64,000 bases of DNA from Fretibacterium sp. OH1220_COT-178 (GCF_003860125.1 NZ_RQYL01000006.1:36630-100629), one strand, 5' to 3'; positions 45,046-54,007 are shown, counted from the stretch's first letter. Notes: a model not told the origin generated them from the sequence alone. Program-made: numbers and translations.

Positions 45046-46833
45046 ATGAAAGGACACGCGCTTAAGGATGTCACGGTGAAGCTCGTCGGCGTCGCCATGG
45101 GGCGGGAGCCTGCGGAGACGGTCATCAGAAACGTTCGGCTGGTCAACGTCCACACCGCCGAGATCCTGGAAAGGATGGATATCGCCATAGTCTGCGGACG
45201 CGTTGCGCTGGTCGGGGACGCGTCCCATACGATTGGGGAGGGGACCCGGGTCGTCGAGGCCGACGGGATGTACGCCACGCCCGGCTTCATGGATGGCCAC
45301 ATCCATGTGGAGAGCAGCATGATGAACGTGCGCGAGTACGCCCGGACCGTGATCCCGCACGGGACGACGGCCATCTACCCGGACCCCCACGAGATCGCCA
45401 ACGTCCTGGGCAAGGAGGGCGTGCGCTTCATGATCGACGACGCGAAGGCCACGCCGCTCAAGGTCTTTACGGTCATGCCCTCCTGCGTCCCGGCCGTCCC
45501 CGCCTTCGAGGACGCCGGTGCGACCATCACCCCGGAGGACGTCGCCGAGTTCATGGCGCTGGACGGCGTCTGCGGGCTGGGAGAGATGATGAACTTCCCC
45601 GGCGTGCTGGGAGGGGACCCGGACATCCACCGCGAGCTCTACGCCACCCTCGACCGGGAAAAGACGATCACGGGACACTACTCCATGCCCGAGACGGGGC
45701 AGGGGCTGAACGCCTATATCGCGTCCGGGATCCGCTGCTGCCACGAGTCCGTCCGGCGCGAGGACGCCCTGGCCAAGATGCGCCTGGGCATGTACGCGCA
45801 GCTTCGGGAGGGGTCGGCGTGGCGGGATCTGGCCGAGGTGATCAAGAGCGTCACCGAGCGGCGCATCGACACGCGCTTCGCCACGCTCATCAGCGACGAC
45901 ACCCACCCGGACACCCTGCTCTCCCTCGGACACATGGACCACATCGTCCGGCGCGCGGTCTCGGAGGGAGTGGACCCGATCACGGCCGTGCAGATGGCGA
46001 CCCTCAACGTCGCGCAGTGCTACGGCATGGATCGGGACCTCGGCAGCATCGCTCCGGGCCGGTGCGCGGACATCCTGCTCCTCGCGGACCTGGCCCGGGT
46101 GGACGTCCGGAAGGTCTTCATCGACGGGGAGCTGGTCGCGGAGGACGGCAAGCTCGTCGTGGAGATCGAGAGGGCGGTCTACCCCGATTTCGTGAAGAAC
46201 ACCTGTCACCTCAAGCGTCCGTTGTCGGAGGCGGACTTCCGCGTCCCGGCGCCGGAGGGGAGCGGTACGAGCGTCCGGACGCGCGTGATCGAGATCATCG
46301 AGGCCCGGGTCGGGACCTATGCCCGGGAGATCGACATGCCGGTCCGGGACGGCCATGTTCCGGCGGACCTGAGCCACGACATCGTGAAGCTCGCCGTGGT
46401 GGAGCGCCACAAAAACACCGGGACGATGGGCCGGGGGTTCGTCAAGGGGTTCCGTCTGAAGGGCGGGGCGGTGGCCTCCACGGTGGCGCACGACGCGCAC
46501 AACCTGATGATCGTGGGGACCAACGACGCGGACATGGCCCTGGCGGGCAACACTTTGGCCGGCTGCGGGGGCGGCATGGTCGCCGTTCGGGACGGCCGTG
46601 TGCTGGCGCTCCTGCCTCTGCCGATCGCCGGGCTGCTGAGCGAGGAGGAGGCGCCGGCGATCGCCGAGAAGGTGGTCGAGCTGGATGCCGCATGGAAGGA
46701 GCTGGGGTGCGACCTGGAGTCGCCCTTCATGACGATGGCCCTGCTGCCGCTCGCCGTCCTGCCGGAGCTGCGGCTGACGAACCGCGGGCTGATCGATACG
46801 GTGAACTATCGCTTTACGGAGCTCTTCGTCTGA
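45046..46833 (+). CDS. ade: Adenine deaminase
   Basis: The 595-residue amidohydrolase converts adenine to hypoxanthine for purine salvage. The metal-binding strand is PGFMDGHIHVESSMM; the second half has SDDTHPDTLLSLGHMDHIVR, ATLNVAQCYGMDRDLGSIAPG and the C-terminal NTLAGCGGGMVAV with the conserved Cys/Gly-rich loop. The GHAP-type motif of other family members reads GHYSMPETG here. AAAAGGAGAGG precedes ATG 45046. Confidence 0.92.
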   Translation: MKGHALKDVTVKLVGVAMGREPAETVIRNVRLVNVHTAEILERMDIAIVCGRVALVGDASHTIGEGTRVVEADGMYATPGFMDGHIHVESSMMNVREYARTVIPHGTTAIYPDPHEIANVLGKEGVRFMIDDAKATPLKVFTVMPSCVPAVPAFEDAGATITPEDVAEFMALDGVCGLGEMMNFPGVLGGDPDIHRELYATLDREKTITGHYSMPETGQGLNAYIASGIRCCHESVRREDALAKMRLGMYAQLREGSAWRDLAEVIKSVTERRIDTRFATLISDDTHPDTLLSLGHMDHIVRRAVSEGVDPITAVQMATLNVAQCYGMDRDLGSIAPGRCADILLLADLARVDVRKVFIDGELVAEDGKLVVEIERAVYPDFVKNTCHLKRPLSEADFRVPAPEGSGTSVRTRVIEIIEARVGTYAREIDMPVRDGHVPADLSHDIVKLAVVERHKNTGTMGRGFVKGFRLKGGAVASTVAHDAHNLMIVGTNDADMALAGNTLAGCGGGMVAVRDGRVLALLPLPIAGLLSEEEAPAIAEKVVELDAAWKELGCDLESPFMTMALLPLAVLPELRLTNRGLIDTVNYRFTELFV

Positions 46834-46876
46834 GGGAGGGGCTCCTCCATCGGGCCATACTTTTCGAACGTTTTGG

Positions 46877-46915
46877 GGACCGGCTTTCTGTTTCTGCGGG
46901 ACAGAGGGCCGGTCC
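46877..46915 (+). other. Hairpin between adenine deaminase and M42 peptidase genes
   Basis: GGACCGGC (46877-46884) pairs with GCCGGTCC (46908-46915), with a CTGT/ACAG pairing inside. No T-run follows, so it may be a processing or stabilising structure rather than a simple terminator. Confidence 0.45.
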
Positions 46916-46962
46916 TCTGCTAAACTTGCGGCATCGATTTTTTGATCAAGGGGGCATACGGA

Positions 46963-48018
46963 TTGTCTTTCAACAAGGATCGTATTCTGGATTACGTGGT
47001 GAACCTGACCCTGGAGCTGCTGGCCATCCCGTCGGTCGCGGGGGACTGCGGAGAGGCGGTGCAGCGGACGGCACGCGAGTTCGAGGCGCTGGGCATTCCC
47101 TACCGCGAGACGAACAAGGGGGCGATCATCGCCACGTGGAAGGGCGCCGACGACGAGCGGCACCGGGTGGTGGCCGCCCACATCGACACGCTCGGGGCCA
47201 CCGTGCGCCTGATCAAGCCGAACGGCAGGCTTCGGCTCTTTCCGCTGGGCGGGTTCGACTGGCGCAGCTTTGCGGGGGAGAACTGCTTCGTCCGAACCCT
47301 GGAGGGGCGGGAGTACCGCGGCACGCTGCTGCCGGACCATGCGGCTCGACACGCCTTTGCCGAGGCCGTGCGCAACGAGCCCCACGATCTGGACAACGTG
47401 GAGGTGCGGCTGGACACCCGGACGGACTCCAAGGAGACCACGGAGGCCCTGGGGATCCACTGCGGGGACCTGGTCTTCTTCGACCCCAGAAGCGAGCTGA
47501 CGGAGACGGGGTATCTCAAGTCCCGTTTTCTGGACGACAAGCTGGGGGTGGCCGTCATGATGGGGGCCGTCAAGGCCATGCGGGAGCAGGGGCTGAGCCC
47601 GGCCCACACGACGCATCTCTACGTCAGCAACTACGAGGAGATCGGGCACGGCACCCCCGTGATCCCGGCCAAAACCGTCGAGGTCGCGGCCGTGGACATC
47701 GGCGTAGTGGCCGAGGGGTGCGCCTCCAGCGAGCACGCCGTCACGATCGTCTCGCGCGACGGGGCCATGCCCTATGACCGCGAGGCCGTACTCCAGCTGA
47801 AGCGTCTGGCGGAGGGGGAGGGGATTCCCTACCGGATCGATGCCTACATCAACTACGCCTCGGACGCATCGGTCAGCGTCAAAAGCGGCAAGGACGTGCG
47901 CGCAATCTGTTTCGGCCCCGGCGCGGAGGCGACGCACCACTACGAGCGGACGCACCTCGATGCCGTGGATGCCACGGTACGGCTTCTGGCGGCCTATCTT
48001 CAGGCGGAGCTCGCCTGA
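46963..48018 (+). CDS. M42-family metallopeptidase
   Basis: The 351-residue aminopeptidase has the dinuclear metal ligands of clan MH family M42: His and Asp in AAHIDTLG, Asp in SRFLDDKLGV, the Glu pair in SNYEEIGHG, Asp in AVDIGVV and the late His in ATHHYERTH. It trims peptides in the cytoplasm, which suits a peptide fermenter. TTG 46963 is chosen because AAGGGGG lies eight bases upstream; TTG 46942 would add seven residues. Confidence 0.9.
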   Translation: MSFNKDRILDYVVNLTLELLAIPSVAGDCGEAVQRTAREFEALGIPYRETNKGAIIATWKGADDERHRVVAAHIDTLGATVRLIKPNGRLRLFPLGGFDWRSFAGENCFVRTLEGREYRGTLLPDHAARHAFAEAVRNEPHDLDNVEVRLDTRTDSKETTEALGIHCGDLVFFDPRSELTETGYLKSRFLDDKLGVAVMMGAVKAMREQGLSPAHTTHLYVSNYEEIGHGTPVIPAKTVEVAAVDIGVVAEGCASSEHAVTIVSRDGAMPYDREAVLQLKRLAEGEGIPYRIDAYINYASDASVSVKSGKDVRAICFGPGAEATHHYERTHLDAVDATVRLLAAYLQAELA

Positions 48019-48363
48019 CCTCTGCAAGAAACTCTGCGCAGCCGTTTTTCAAGAGCGGACACCAAGCCGATTTGAACGCGTCGATCATCCGAGCGCTTCC
48101 GTCAAGCCCCTGATGCCCGCCGCACAGGTTCATGTCCATGCGGTTCCGGTCTTTGCCACCGAGTCAAGTAAGTTTGACCTGCAGTCATTCTACGCTAAAA
48201 ATGAGAGGCCGTAAGCTCGAGTTTTGTTTGACGGAAGCTCGAAGTTACGGCCTCTTTCCCGTATGTCGAGATAAAGTTTGTGTGCTAAAATAGTTTCAGC
48301 AAGTTCCGGTTAAATTGCCGTTAAATCAAACAATGCTGAGCGAGAGCTTACAGGAGGCCCCGA
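48019..48363 (+). other. Intergenic leader of the feo locus with a large hairpin
   Basis: No gene is seen. GAGGCCGTAA (48205-48214) pairs with TTACGGCCTC (48245-48254) and is followed by TTT, a probable terminator of the M42 gene. A TAAAAT (48286-48291) is a candidate -10 for feoA but lacks a good -35. I could not find a clear Fur or DtxR box. Confidence 0.5.
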
Positions 48364-48591
48364 ATGTTTCCCTTGTTGTCGGCACCGATGAACACGAAAT
48401 TGACCGTATTGAAGTCCGGCAGTAATCCCAGGATGTCGAAACACCTCGAAAGCCTGGGGTTGGGCGAAGGGAGCTATCTCACCCTTCTGCAGGATCGGGA
48501 TGGCGACGTCATCGTCAAGCTCCAGGAGGGCGAAAGCTGTCTGGCCCTGGATCAGGAGGTGGCCATGAGCCTTTTGGTGAGGGAGGCTTAG
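48364..48591 (+). CDS. feoA: FeoA-family protein, first copy
   Basis: The 75-residue SH3-like protein fits FeoA: a compact beta domain with SKHLESLGLGEGSYLTLLQD, where 'LxxLGLxxG' is the family hallmark. FeoA helps FeoB transport Fe(II). AGGAGG lies seven bases before ATG 48364. A second, separate FeoA is encoded at 48821; two FeoA proteins with one FeoB is common in anaerobes. Confidence 0.85.
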   Translation: MFPLLSAPMNTKLTVLKSGSNPRMSKHLESLGLGEGSYLTLLQDRDGDVIVKLQEGESCLALDQEVAMSLLVREA

Positions 48592-48820
48592 GCGTTTGTG
48601 AAGCTCGGCTTCTTTCCGGGGACTTTACGCGCAACCCGGGGATTTGCGGGGAAACCTTCCCGAAGTGCGCGGCACGAGCCGGGGCGGCGTGGCTTTCCTG
48701 AGGTGTTGTCAAACGAGCTGCTGTTTTTGCTTGTTAATGGGGGCCCCGCGCACCCGCAGGGGGAATTCCCGGGCGAGTCGGTGGGGACATACGTCTTTGT
48801 TCAGGCATAGGTGGAAAACG
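48592..48820 (+). other. Spacer between the two feoA genes; doubtful 70-codon frame
   Basis: A GTG-started frame (48598-48810) has a GGGAGG upstream but mixed third positions and no similarity I recognise. I regard the segment as non-coding spacer with low certainty. Confidence 0.35.
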
Positions 48821-49054
48821 ATGAGTGATATGACTTTGGCGGATCTGAACCCGGAGGAGTCCGGATTGGTCATCGGGCTGGAGGGCAAGGGAATGCTTGC
48901 GCAGAGACTGGTGGATATGGGGCTCTATCCGGGGGTCGCGGCAAAGGTTGTCCGCAGGGCGCCCCTGGGCGACCCTATCGAGGTGGATGCCGAGGGGGCG
49001 CTCGTCAACCTGCGCCGCGAAGAAGCTCGTTTCGTGAAGGTGAAGAAGATCTGA
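48821..49054 (+). CDS. feoA: FeoA-family protein, second copy
   Basis: The 77-residue protein has the FeoA pattern EGKGMLAQRLVDMGLYPGVA and RRAPLGDPIEVDAEGALVNL, with the typical end REEARFVKVKK. Its stop overlaps the feoB start by one base (TGATG), so the two are translationally coupled. Confidence 0.93.
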   Translation: MSDMTLADLNPEESGLVIGLEGKGMLAQRLVDMGLYPGVAAKVVRRAPLGDPIEVDAEGALVNLRREEARFVKVKKI

Positions 49055-51576
49055 TGGAGCAGAAAGCCAAAAAAACTGTCGCCCTGGCGGGGCAGCCGAA
49101 CTGCGGTAAGTCCACGGTGTTCAACAGCCTGACGGGCGCGAAGCAATTTGTGGCCAACTATCCCGGCGTGACCGTCGACAAGATGATGGGCTGGTACAAG
49201 CGGGACGGCGAGGACGTGGAGGTCATCGATCTTCCGGGAACCTACAGCCTGACGTCCTATTCCCCCGAGGAGCGGGTCACGCGGGACGTGCTCCTCAAGG
49301 AGCCCTTGTCGGCGGTCGTGAACGTCATGGACGCCGCGAACCTCAAGCGCAGCCTGTATCTGACGCTCCAGCTTCTGGAGATGGAGATTCCCTTGGTGCT
49401 GGCCCTCAATATGATGGATGTGGCCGAGGGGCTGGGCATCGCCATCGACGTCCCGGGGCTTTCCCGCGAGCTTGGCGCCCCCATCGTCACGACGGCCATC
49501 ACCCAGGGCCGCGGCCGCGAGGAGCTCTTCGCCGCCATCGCCGACATGTCCCGGTCGAATGCCCGGACGAGCCTTGCCGCCTCCGAGCTCTACCCCGACC
49601 TGAAGGATGCCCTGAGGGAGCTGGAGGTCTTGTTGGAGCGCGAGAACGCCCTCAAGGACACCTTTCCCCTGTCCTGGATAGCCGTCAAGCTGATGGAGGC
49701 CGATCCCGAGGTCCTCGCCCTGGTGCGTGAGAAGGTCGGGGGGGGCGCGGCCGTCCTGGAGAGGGCGGAGGTCCTGCGGGAGGCGTTTGAAGGGGAGAAG
49801 GGGATGGGCGCCGACCTCTACATTTCCGGGCAGCGCAGCCGCAGGGCTGCGGCCATCGCCGGCCGGTTCGTGACCAAAAAGGATACGGGCAAGGCGCCCA
49901 TCTCCGAGCGCATCGACCGGGCGGTGTGCAACAAGTTCTTCGGCCCCGTCTTTCTGCTCTTCGTCATCTACGGGTTCTATTATCTCTCGTTCATTCAGGG
50001 CTACAACCTGACCCAGTACACCTGGCCCATCCTCGCGGGTTTTCGCAGTTTCGCGGAGGGAATCCTTCCGCAGCCCGGGCTCATCGAGCTTCCCCTGTTG
50101 CGGGAGTTCGTGCTCTGGATCGTGGACAACCTGAACGCGCTCTTCAACTACATCCCGATCTTCTTCATCCTCTTCGCCCTCATCGCGGTGCTGGAGGACA
50201 GCGGATACATGCCGCGCATCGCGTTCGTTCTGGACCGAATCCTGAGCCGTTTCGGGCTCCACGGGCAATCCACCCTGCCGATGATCCTGGGCGGCGTCGT
50301 CCTGGGCGGCTGTGCGGTGCCGGCGGTCATGGCCACCAAGGGCATTCCCGACGAGAAGTCGAAGCTGGCGACCATCCTGACCCTTCCCATGCTCAACTGT
50401 CAGGCCAAGCTTCCCCTGTATTTCCTGCTCATCAGCATCTACTTCAACGAGACGGTGCGCCTGCCCCTGTTTGGCGAGGTGAGCCAGCAGAGTGTCGTGA
50501 TCGTCTTCATCCAGACGATCAGCCTGCTCTTCGTGCTGCCGATAGCGAAGATCCTCTCGATGACGGTGCTGCGCCACAAGGAGACGGCCCCCTTCATCAT
50601 GGAGATGCCGCCCTATCACCTTCCCACCCTTCGGGGGGTCCTGGGCCGTGCGATCGAGCGGATATGGCTCTACATCAAGAAGATAACCACCGTCGTCGCC
50701 GCCGTGGCCGTCGTCCTCTTCGTCCTGCTTCAGTTCCCCGGACTGTCTCCGGAGCGCAGGGCCCATTACGAGGCGGAGAAGGACAGGGCCGTTCAGACCT
50801 TCCTGGACAAGGCCAGGGGAACGAAGTTTGGCGAGGGGCTCAAGGACGAAAAGGATGTCCTCGATCTGATCCTGTTCCAGCAGGGCTACCGGGAGCTGCT
50901 CAAGTCCGGGGCCTCCGCCGAGTCCAAGAAGGCCTACGGGGCCAAGAACCCCGGTTTCTTCGAGATCGTCCAGAACAAGAAGGATCCCGAGGCGAAGGCG
51001 CTCGAGAAGGAGCTCAAGAAGCTCCTCACCTTCCGGACCAATACGCTGACGGCCATCCGCAAGGAGCGCATCGACAACAGCCTTCTGGGTAAGGTCGGCC
51101 GTGCCCTGGAGCCCATTTCCAGGTATGCGGGCTTCAACTGGCGCGTCAACGTCGCCGTGCTCAGCACGCTGGCGGCCAAGGAAAACAGCGTCTCCACCCT
51201 CGGCGCCCTCTACATCAAGGAACCGGGCGAGGGGGAAGCCGAATCGAAGGATGCCGGAACGCTGGAGCAGCGGATGAAGCAGCAGGAGGGTGATCTTACC
51301 CCCTTGCACGCGATGGCCCTGATGCTCTTCATGGTCCTCTGTCCGCCCTGCCTGCCCACGATCATGGCCATCCGGGTGCAGACCGGGTCCACCAAGTGGA
51401 TGCTGTTCGCCTTCTTCGTCCCTCTCTTCCTGGGGCTGCTCACCGCCGTTCTGGTGTTTTCCGGGGGGTCGGCTCTCGGCCTCAGCGGATTCCAGGCGAT
51501 GTGGATCTTCTACCTGATCCCCCTGACCCTGACGATCCTTCTGGGGCTGGTCAAGACCAAAAGGGTTTACACGTAG
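49054..51576 (+). CDS. feoB: Ferrous iron transporter FeoB with enlarged C-terminal linker
   Basis: The 840-residue Fe(II) transporter has an N-terminal G domain (GQPNCGKSTVF at 13-23, DLPGTYSL, NMMD) with a helical regulatory domain, then a Gate-repeat membrane core (ILGGVVLGGCAVPAVMATKG, LPMLNCQAKLPLY and, near the end, CPPCLPTIMAIR). Between membrane helices at about 563-675 there is a charged, helical insert of over 100 residues, several times the usual linker. The protein is longer than most FeoB (about 650-780). It is co-expressed with feoA and probably with the secreted proteins downstream. Confidence 0.96.
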   Translation: MEQKAKKTVALAGQPNCGKSTVFNSLTGAKQFVANYPGVTVDKMMGWYKRDGEDVEVIDLPGTYSLTSYSPEERVTRDVLLKEPLSAVVNVMDAANLKRSLYLTLQLLEMEIPLVLALNMMDVAEGLGIAIDVPGLSRELGAPIVTTAITQGRGREELFAAIADMSRSNARTSLAASELYPDLKDALRELEVLLERENALKDTFPLSWIAVKLMEADPEVLALVREKVGGGAAVLERAEVLREAFEGEKGMGADLYISGQRSRRAAAIAGRFVTKKDTGKAPISERIDRAVCNKFFGPVFLLFVIYGFYYLSFIQGYNLTQYTWPILAGFRSFAEGILPQPGLIELPLLREFVLWIVDNLNALFNYIPIFFILFALIAVLEDSGYMPRIAFVLDRILSRFGLHGQSTLPMILGGVVLGGCAVPAVMATKGIPDEKSKLATILTLPMLNCQAKLPLYFLLISIYFNETVRLPLFGEVSQQSVVIVFIQTISLLFVLPIAKILSMTVLRHKETAPFIMEMPPYHLPTLRGVLGRAIERIWLYIKKITTVVAAVAVVLFVLLQFPGLSPERRAHYEAEKDRAVQTFLDKARGTKFGEGLKDEKDVLDLILFQQGYRELLKSGASAESKKAYGAKNPGFFEIVQNKKDPEAKALEKELKKLLTFRTNTLTAIRKERIDNSLLGKVGRALEPISRYAGFNWRVNVAVLSTLAAKENSVSTLGALYIKEPGEGEAESKDAGTLEQRMKQQEGDLTPLHAMALMLFMVLCPPCLPTIMAIRVQTGSTKWMLFAFFVPLFLGLLTAVLVFSGGSALGLSGFQAMWIFYLIPLTLTILLGLVKTKRVYT

Positions 51577-51676
51577 CGGATACACGGGCTCCCTCGAAGA
51601 GGGACGAAATTTTCGGCAGCTTGCGGTTTTAAGGAACCGCTCGACTGACATACAAATTCAAACGGAGGTTTTCAGG

Positions 51677-51997
51677 ATGAACAGGAAGTTGTTGTCATGC
51701 GTTGTGGCGGCGGTATTCGTTATGGCGCTGGCCGGGGCGGCGCTGGCCCACACCCCGCTCTTCTCCTGCTGGGACAACGGCGACGGCACGCTCTCGTGCG
51801 AGGGAGGATTCTCCGACGGCTCCTCTGCGGCGAACATTCCCATCCGTGTGGCCAACGACAAGGGCGAGGTGGTCTTCGAGGGCAAGCTGGACGAGAGCGG
51901 AGAACTGACCTTCAACAAACCCGAGGGCGTCTTCACCGTCACCTTCGACGGCGGTCCCGGCCACGAGCTCTCCATAAAGAGCAGCGAGATCAAGTAG
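51677..51997 (+). CDS. Small secreted NikL-like protein of the feo locus
   Basis: The 106-residue protein has a signal peptide with ALA|H cleavage, giving a mature chain starting HTPLFSCWDNG. The rest is a small beta domain (ANDKGEVVFEGKLDESGELTF, then TFDGGPGHELSI) that resembles the soluble domain of the NikL-like protein of the cobalt operon, including the DxxGHE/GHR end. It lacks the C-terminal membrane anchor. GGAGG precedes the start; it follows feoB by 100 bases. A periplasmic metal-binding role is inferred. Confidence 0.65.
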   Translation: MNRKLLSCVVAAVFVMALAGAALAHTPLFSCWDNGDGTLSCEGGFSDGSSAANIPIRVANDKGEVVFEGKLDESGELTFNKPEGVFTVTFDGGPGHELSIKSSEIK

Positions 51998-52059
51998 AGA
52001 CGTTTCCGGCACCGATATCGAAGTTTGTAGGCCAAAAAACACAAAGGAGTGCTTTGCTT

Positions 52060-52854
52060 ATGAAGAAAATCGTACTGCTGTCGCTCTTTGCTCTGTTCGC
52101 CGCGGCGCTTCCCGCTTCGGCCCACTTCCAGATGCTCTACACGCCCCAGACGATCCTGGACAAGGGGGGAGAGGTTCCCCTGAAGCTGGTCTTCACGCAC
52201 CCCTTCGAGGCGGGGCACACGATGGATATGGGCTCTCCGCAGGAGTTCTTCGTGGTGAACAAGGAGAAGAAGACCGATCTGCTCAAGACGCTGAAGCCCA
52301 TCACCTGGACGAGCCTGGAGAACAAGGGGAAGGCCTTCGAGACCTCCTTCAAGCTCAAGGGCATGGGCGACTACGTCTTCTGCCTGGTCCCGGCCCCCTA
52401 CCTTGAGAAGGCCGAGGACGTCTACATCCAGCAGATCACGAAGCTGATCGTGAACAACGGCAGCCTTCCCACCGACTGGGACGCCGACATGGGGCTCAAG
52501 GCGGAGATCGTGCCTCTGGACAAGCCCTACGCGATCTGGGCCGGCGGCGTGTTCCGCGGCGTCGTGAAGAGCGAGGGCAAGCCGGTTCCCTTCGCTGAGA
52601 TCGAGGTGGAGTACATGAACCACAAGCCCGACATGAAGAAGAACGTCTTCGACAAGAAGGCCATGGTCGAGGCCCCGCACGACGCCTTCGTGACCCTGAC
52701 GATCAAGGCCGACGCCAACGGGACGTTCGCCTTTGCCATGCCCAAGGCGGGCTGGTGGGGTTTCGCCGCCCTGGGCGTCGGACCCGACACGGAGTTCGAG
52801 GGGAAGGAGCTCTCTCAGGACGCGGTGATCTGGGTCCAGGCCACCAAGATGTAA
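52060..52854 (+). CDS. DUF4198 secreted protein, feo locus copy 1
   Basis: The 264-residue protein has a signal peptide (cleavage ASA|H, mature HFQMLYTPQT) and a DUF4198 beta-sandwich (VPLKLVFTHPFEAGHTMDMG, DADMGLKAEIVPLDKPYAIW, then GWWGFAALGVGP). Family members accompany Ni/Co ECF transporters; here the neighbours are FeoAB. His and Met residues in the GHTMDMG loop could bind metal. AAAGGAG precedes ATG 52060. Confidence 0.75.
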   Translation: MKKIVLLSLFALFAAALPASAHFQMLYTPQTILDKGGEVPLKLVFTHPFEAGHTMDMGSPQEFFVVNKEKKTDLLKTLKPITWTSLENKGKAFETSFKLKGMGDYVFCLVPAPYLEKAEDVYIQQITKLIVNNGSLPTDWDADMGLKAEIVPLDKPYAIWAGGVFRGVVKSEGKPVPFAEIEVEYMNHKPDMKKNVFDKKAMVEAPHDAFVTLTIKADANGTFAFAMPKAGWWGFAALGVGPDTEFEGKELSQDAVIWVQATKM

Positions 52855-52894
52855 CCCGCCCGAGGATTGCGCGCGCAGGAAGGTGCTGGAACTC

Positions 52895-53047
52895 ATGGGC
52901 GTACAGGAACTTGTCGTCATCCTGATCGCCCTTGCCGCCGGAGGGTACCTGATCCGCAAATGGACCGTCTCGGCGCGTAAGGGAGGCTGCGGCGGATGTG
53001 GTTGCGGGTGCAGCGGGGAGAAGAAGTGTCCCCCGGAGAAGGAGTGA
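52895..53047 (+). CDS. FeoB-associated Cys-rich membrane peptide
   Basis: The 50-residue product has one membrane helix (LVVILIALAAGGYLI) and a short cytoplasmic Cys cluster (GGCGGCGCGCSGEKKCPP). This matches the small FeoB-associated Cys-rich proteins that follow feoB in many anaerobes. The cluster may bind Fe or regulate FeoB. Its place between two DUF4198 genes ties those to iron transport. AGGAAGGTG lies upstream. Confidence 0.8.
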   Translation: MGVQELVVILIALAAGGYLIRKWTVSARKGGCGGCGCGCSGEKKCPPEKE

Positions 53048-53107
53048 ACGGCTCCCAATTCGTTATTTCCTCAGGGCGTTGTCCGACTTGGACGGAGGAG
53101 GAGGAAG

Positions 53108-53932
53108 ATGTTTATGCGCAAGTCGTTTAGTGTACTGGTTGCTGTGGCGTGTGTTGCGGTGTTCTTCGGTGTCGCGGCCGAGGCCCACGAGTTCTGGGTG
53201 AATGCGGACTACAAGGACGGGCTTCTCAAGGCGGATCTAGGCTATGGACATGAGTTTCCCAACCCCGAGCCCATCCCGGAGGATCGCGTGCATCTTTTTG
53301 AGATTCCCCAGAGCCTGGTCACCCCCGAGGGAACCGTGGAAATGAAGCAGGCCGGGGCCGACAAGTTCCATTACGAGGTCAAAGCGGATCTGAAGAAGGG
53401 CGACTATCTGGTGCTCGGGAACTACAAGCCCACCTTCTGGTCCAAGGGGCCCGAGGGCTGGAAGCAGGCGGACAAGGCCAAGTACAAGGAGCTTACAAAG
53501 GCCGATGCCACCTATTCCGAGGAGGCGGCGATGTTCGCAAAGCTCGTCCTGAACGTGGACGGCGCCGACAGCACGAACGTCATCACCAAGCCGGTCGGGC
53601 AGCGTCTGGAGATGGTGCCTCAGGTGAACCCCGCGACCGTGAAGCCGGGAGAGCGTTTCCCAGTTCAGGTGCTTGTGGACGGCAAGCCCGCCAAGACGGC
53701 GGAGGTGAAGGCCGTCTACGCCGGGTTTACCGGCGACGCGAAGGACGGCGACCCGGTCAACGAGTACAAGGCCTTCTGGGGCCGGACCGACCTGAACGGC
53801 ATCATCAACATCATTCCGGTCAAGGCTGGATTTTGGAACGCCTCCGTCGAGGTGAAGGTCCCCTATCCCGACAAGGCCGTCGCCGACGAGTACGTCTGGG
53901 TGTCCCGCCTGACCTTCAGGATCGCCGAGTAA
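53108..53932 (+). CDS. DUF4198 secreted protein, feo locus copy 2
   Basis: The 274-residue protein has a signal peptide with AEA|H cleavage (mature HEFWVNADY) and the DUF4198 fold; HEFW is the common mature N terminus of the family. Segments GDYLVLGNYKPTFWSKGPEG and GRTDLNGIINIIPVKAGFWN are typical. It closes the feo locus before a strong terminator. The extracytoplasmic metal-capture role is inferred from neighbours. Confidence 0.8.
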   Translation: MFMRKSFSVLVAVACVAVFFGVAAEAHEFWVNADYKDGLLKADLGYGHEFPNPEPIPEDRVHLFEIPQSLVTPEGTVEMKQAGADKFHYEVKADLKKGDYLVLGNYKPTFWSKGPEGWKQADKAKYKELTKADATYSEEAAMFAKLVLNVDGADSTNVITKPVGQRLEMVPQVNPATVKPGERFPVQVLVDGKPAKTAEVKAVYAGFTGDAKDGDPVNEYKAFWGRTDLNGIINIIPVKAGFWNASVEVKVPYPDKAVADEYVWVSRLTFRIAE

Positions 53933-53939
53933 AGTGTGT

Positions 53940-53971
53940 GTTCCCGCTCCGGAAGGAGCGGGAACGTTTTT
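53940..53971 (+). terminator. Strong terminator of the feo locus
   Basis: GTTCCCGCTCC (53940-53950) pairs perfectly with GGAGCGGGAAC (53955-53965) around GGAA, followed by GTTTTT. Confidence 0.9.
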
Positions 53972-54007
53972 ATCCATCGATTGAGAACGGGGTCAACGGC
54001 ACGGACG

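Noticed and set aside
44701..48027. Very long open frame on the minus strand opposite ilvD, ade and the M42 gene (also others opposite secDF and feoB)
   Set aside because: High-GC antisense shadow: no start signals or domain motifs, and the plus strand encodes well-recognised enzymes throughout.
48019..48363. Fur box upstream of feoA
   Set aside because: No convincing 19-base palindrome close to the Fur consensus was found, only AT-rich stretches.
48598..48810. 70-codon frame between the two feoA genes
   Set aside because: Codon use is mixed and no similarity is recognised; listed only as spacer.
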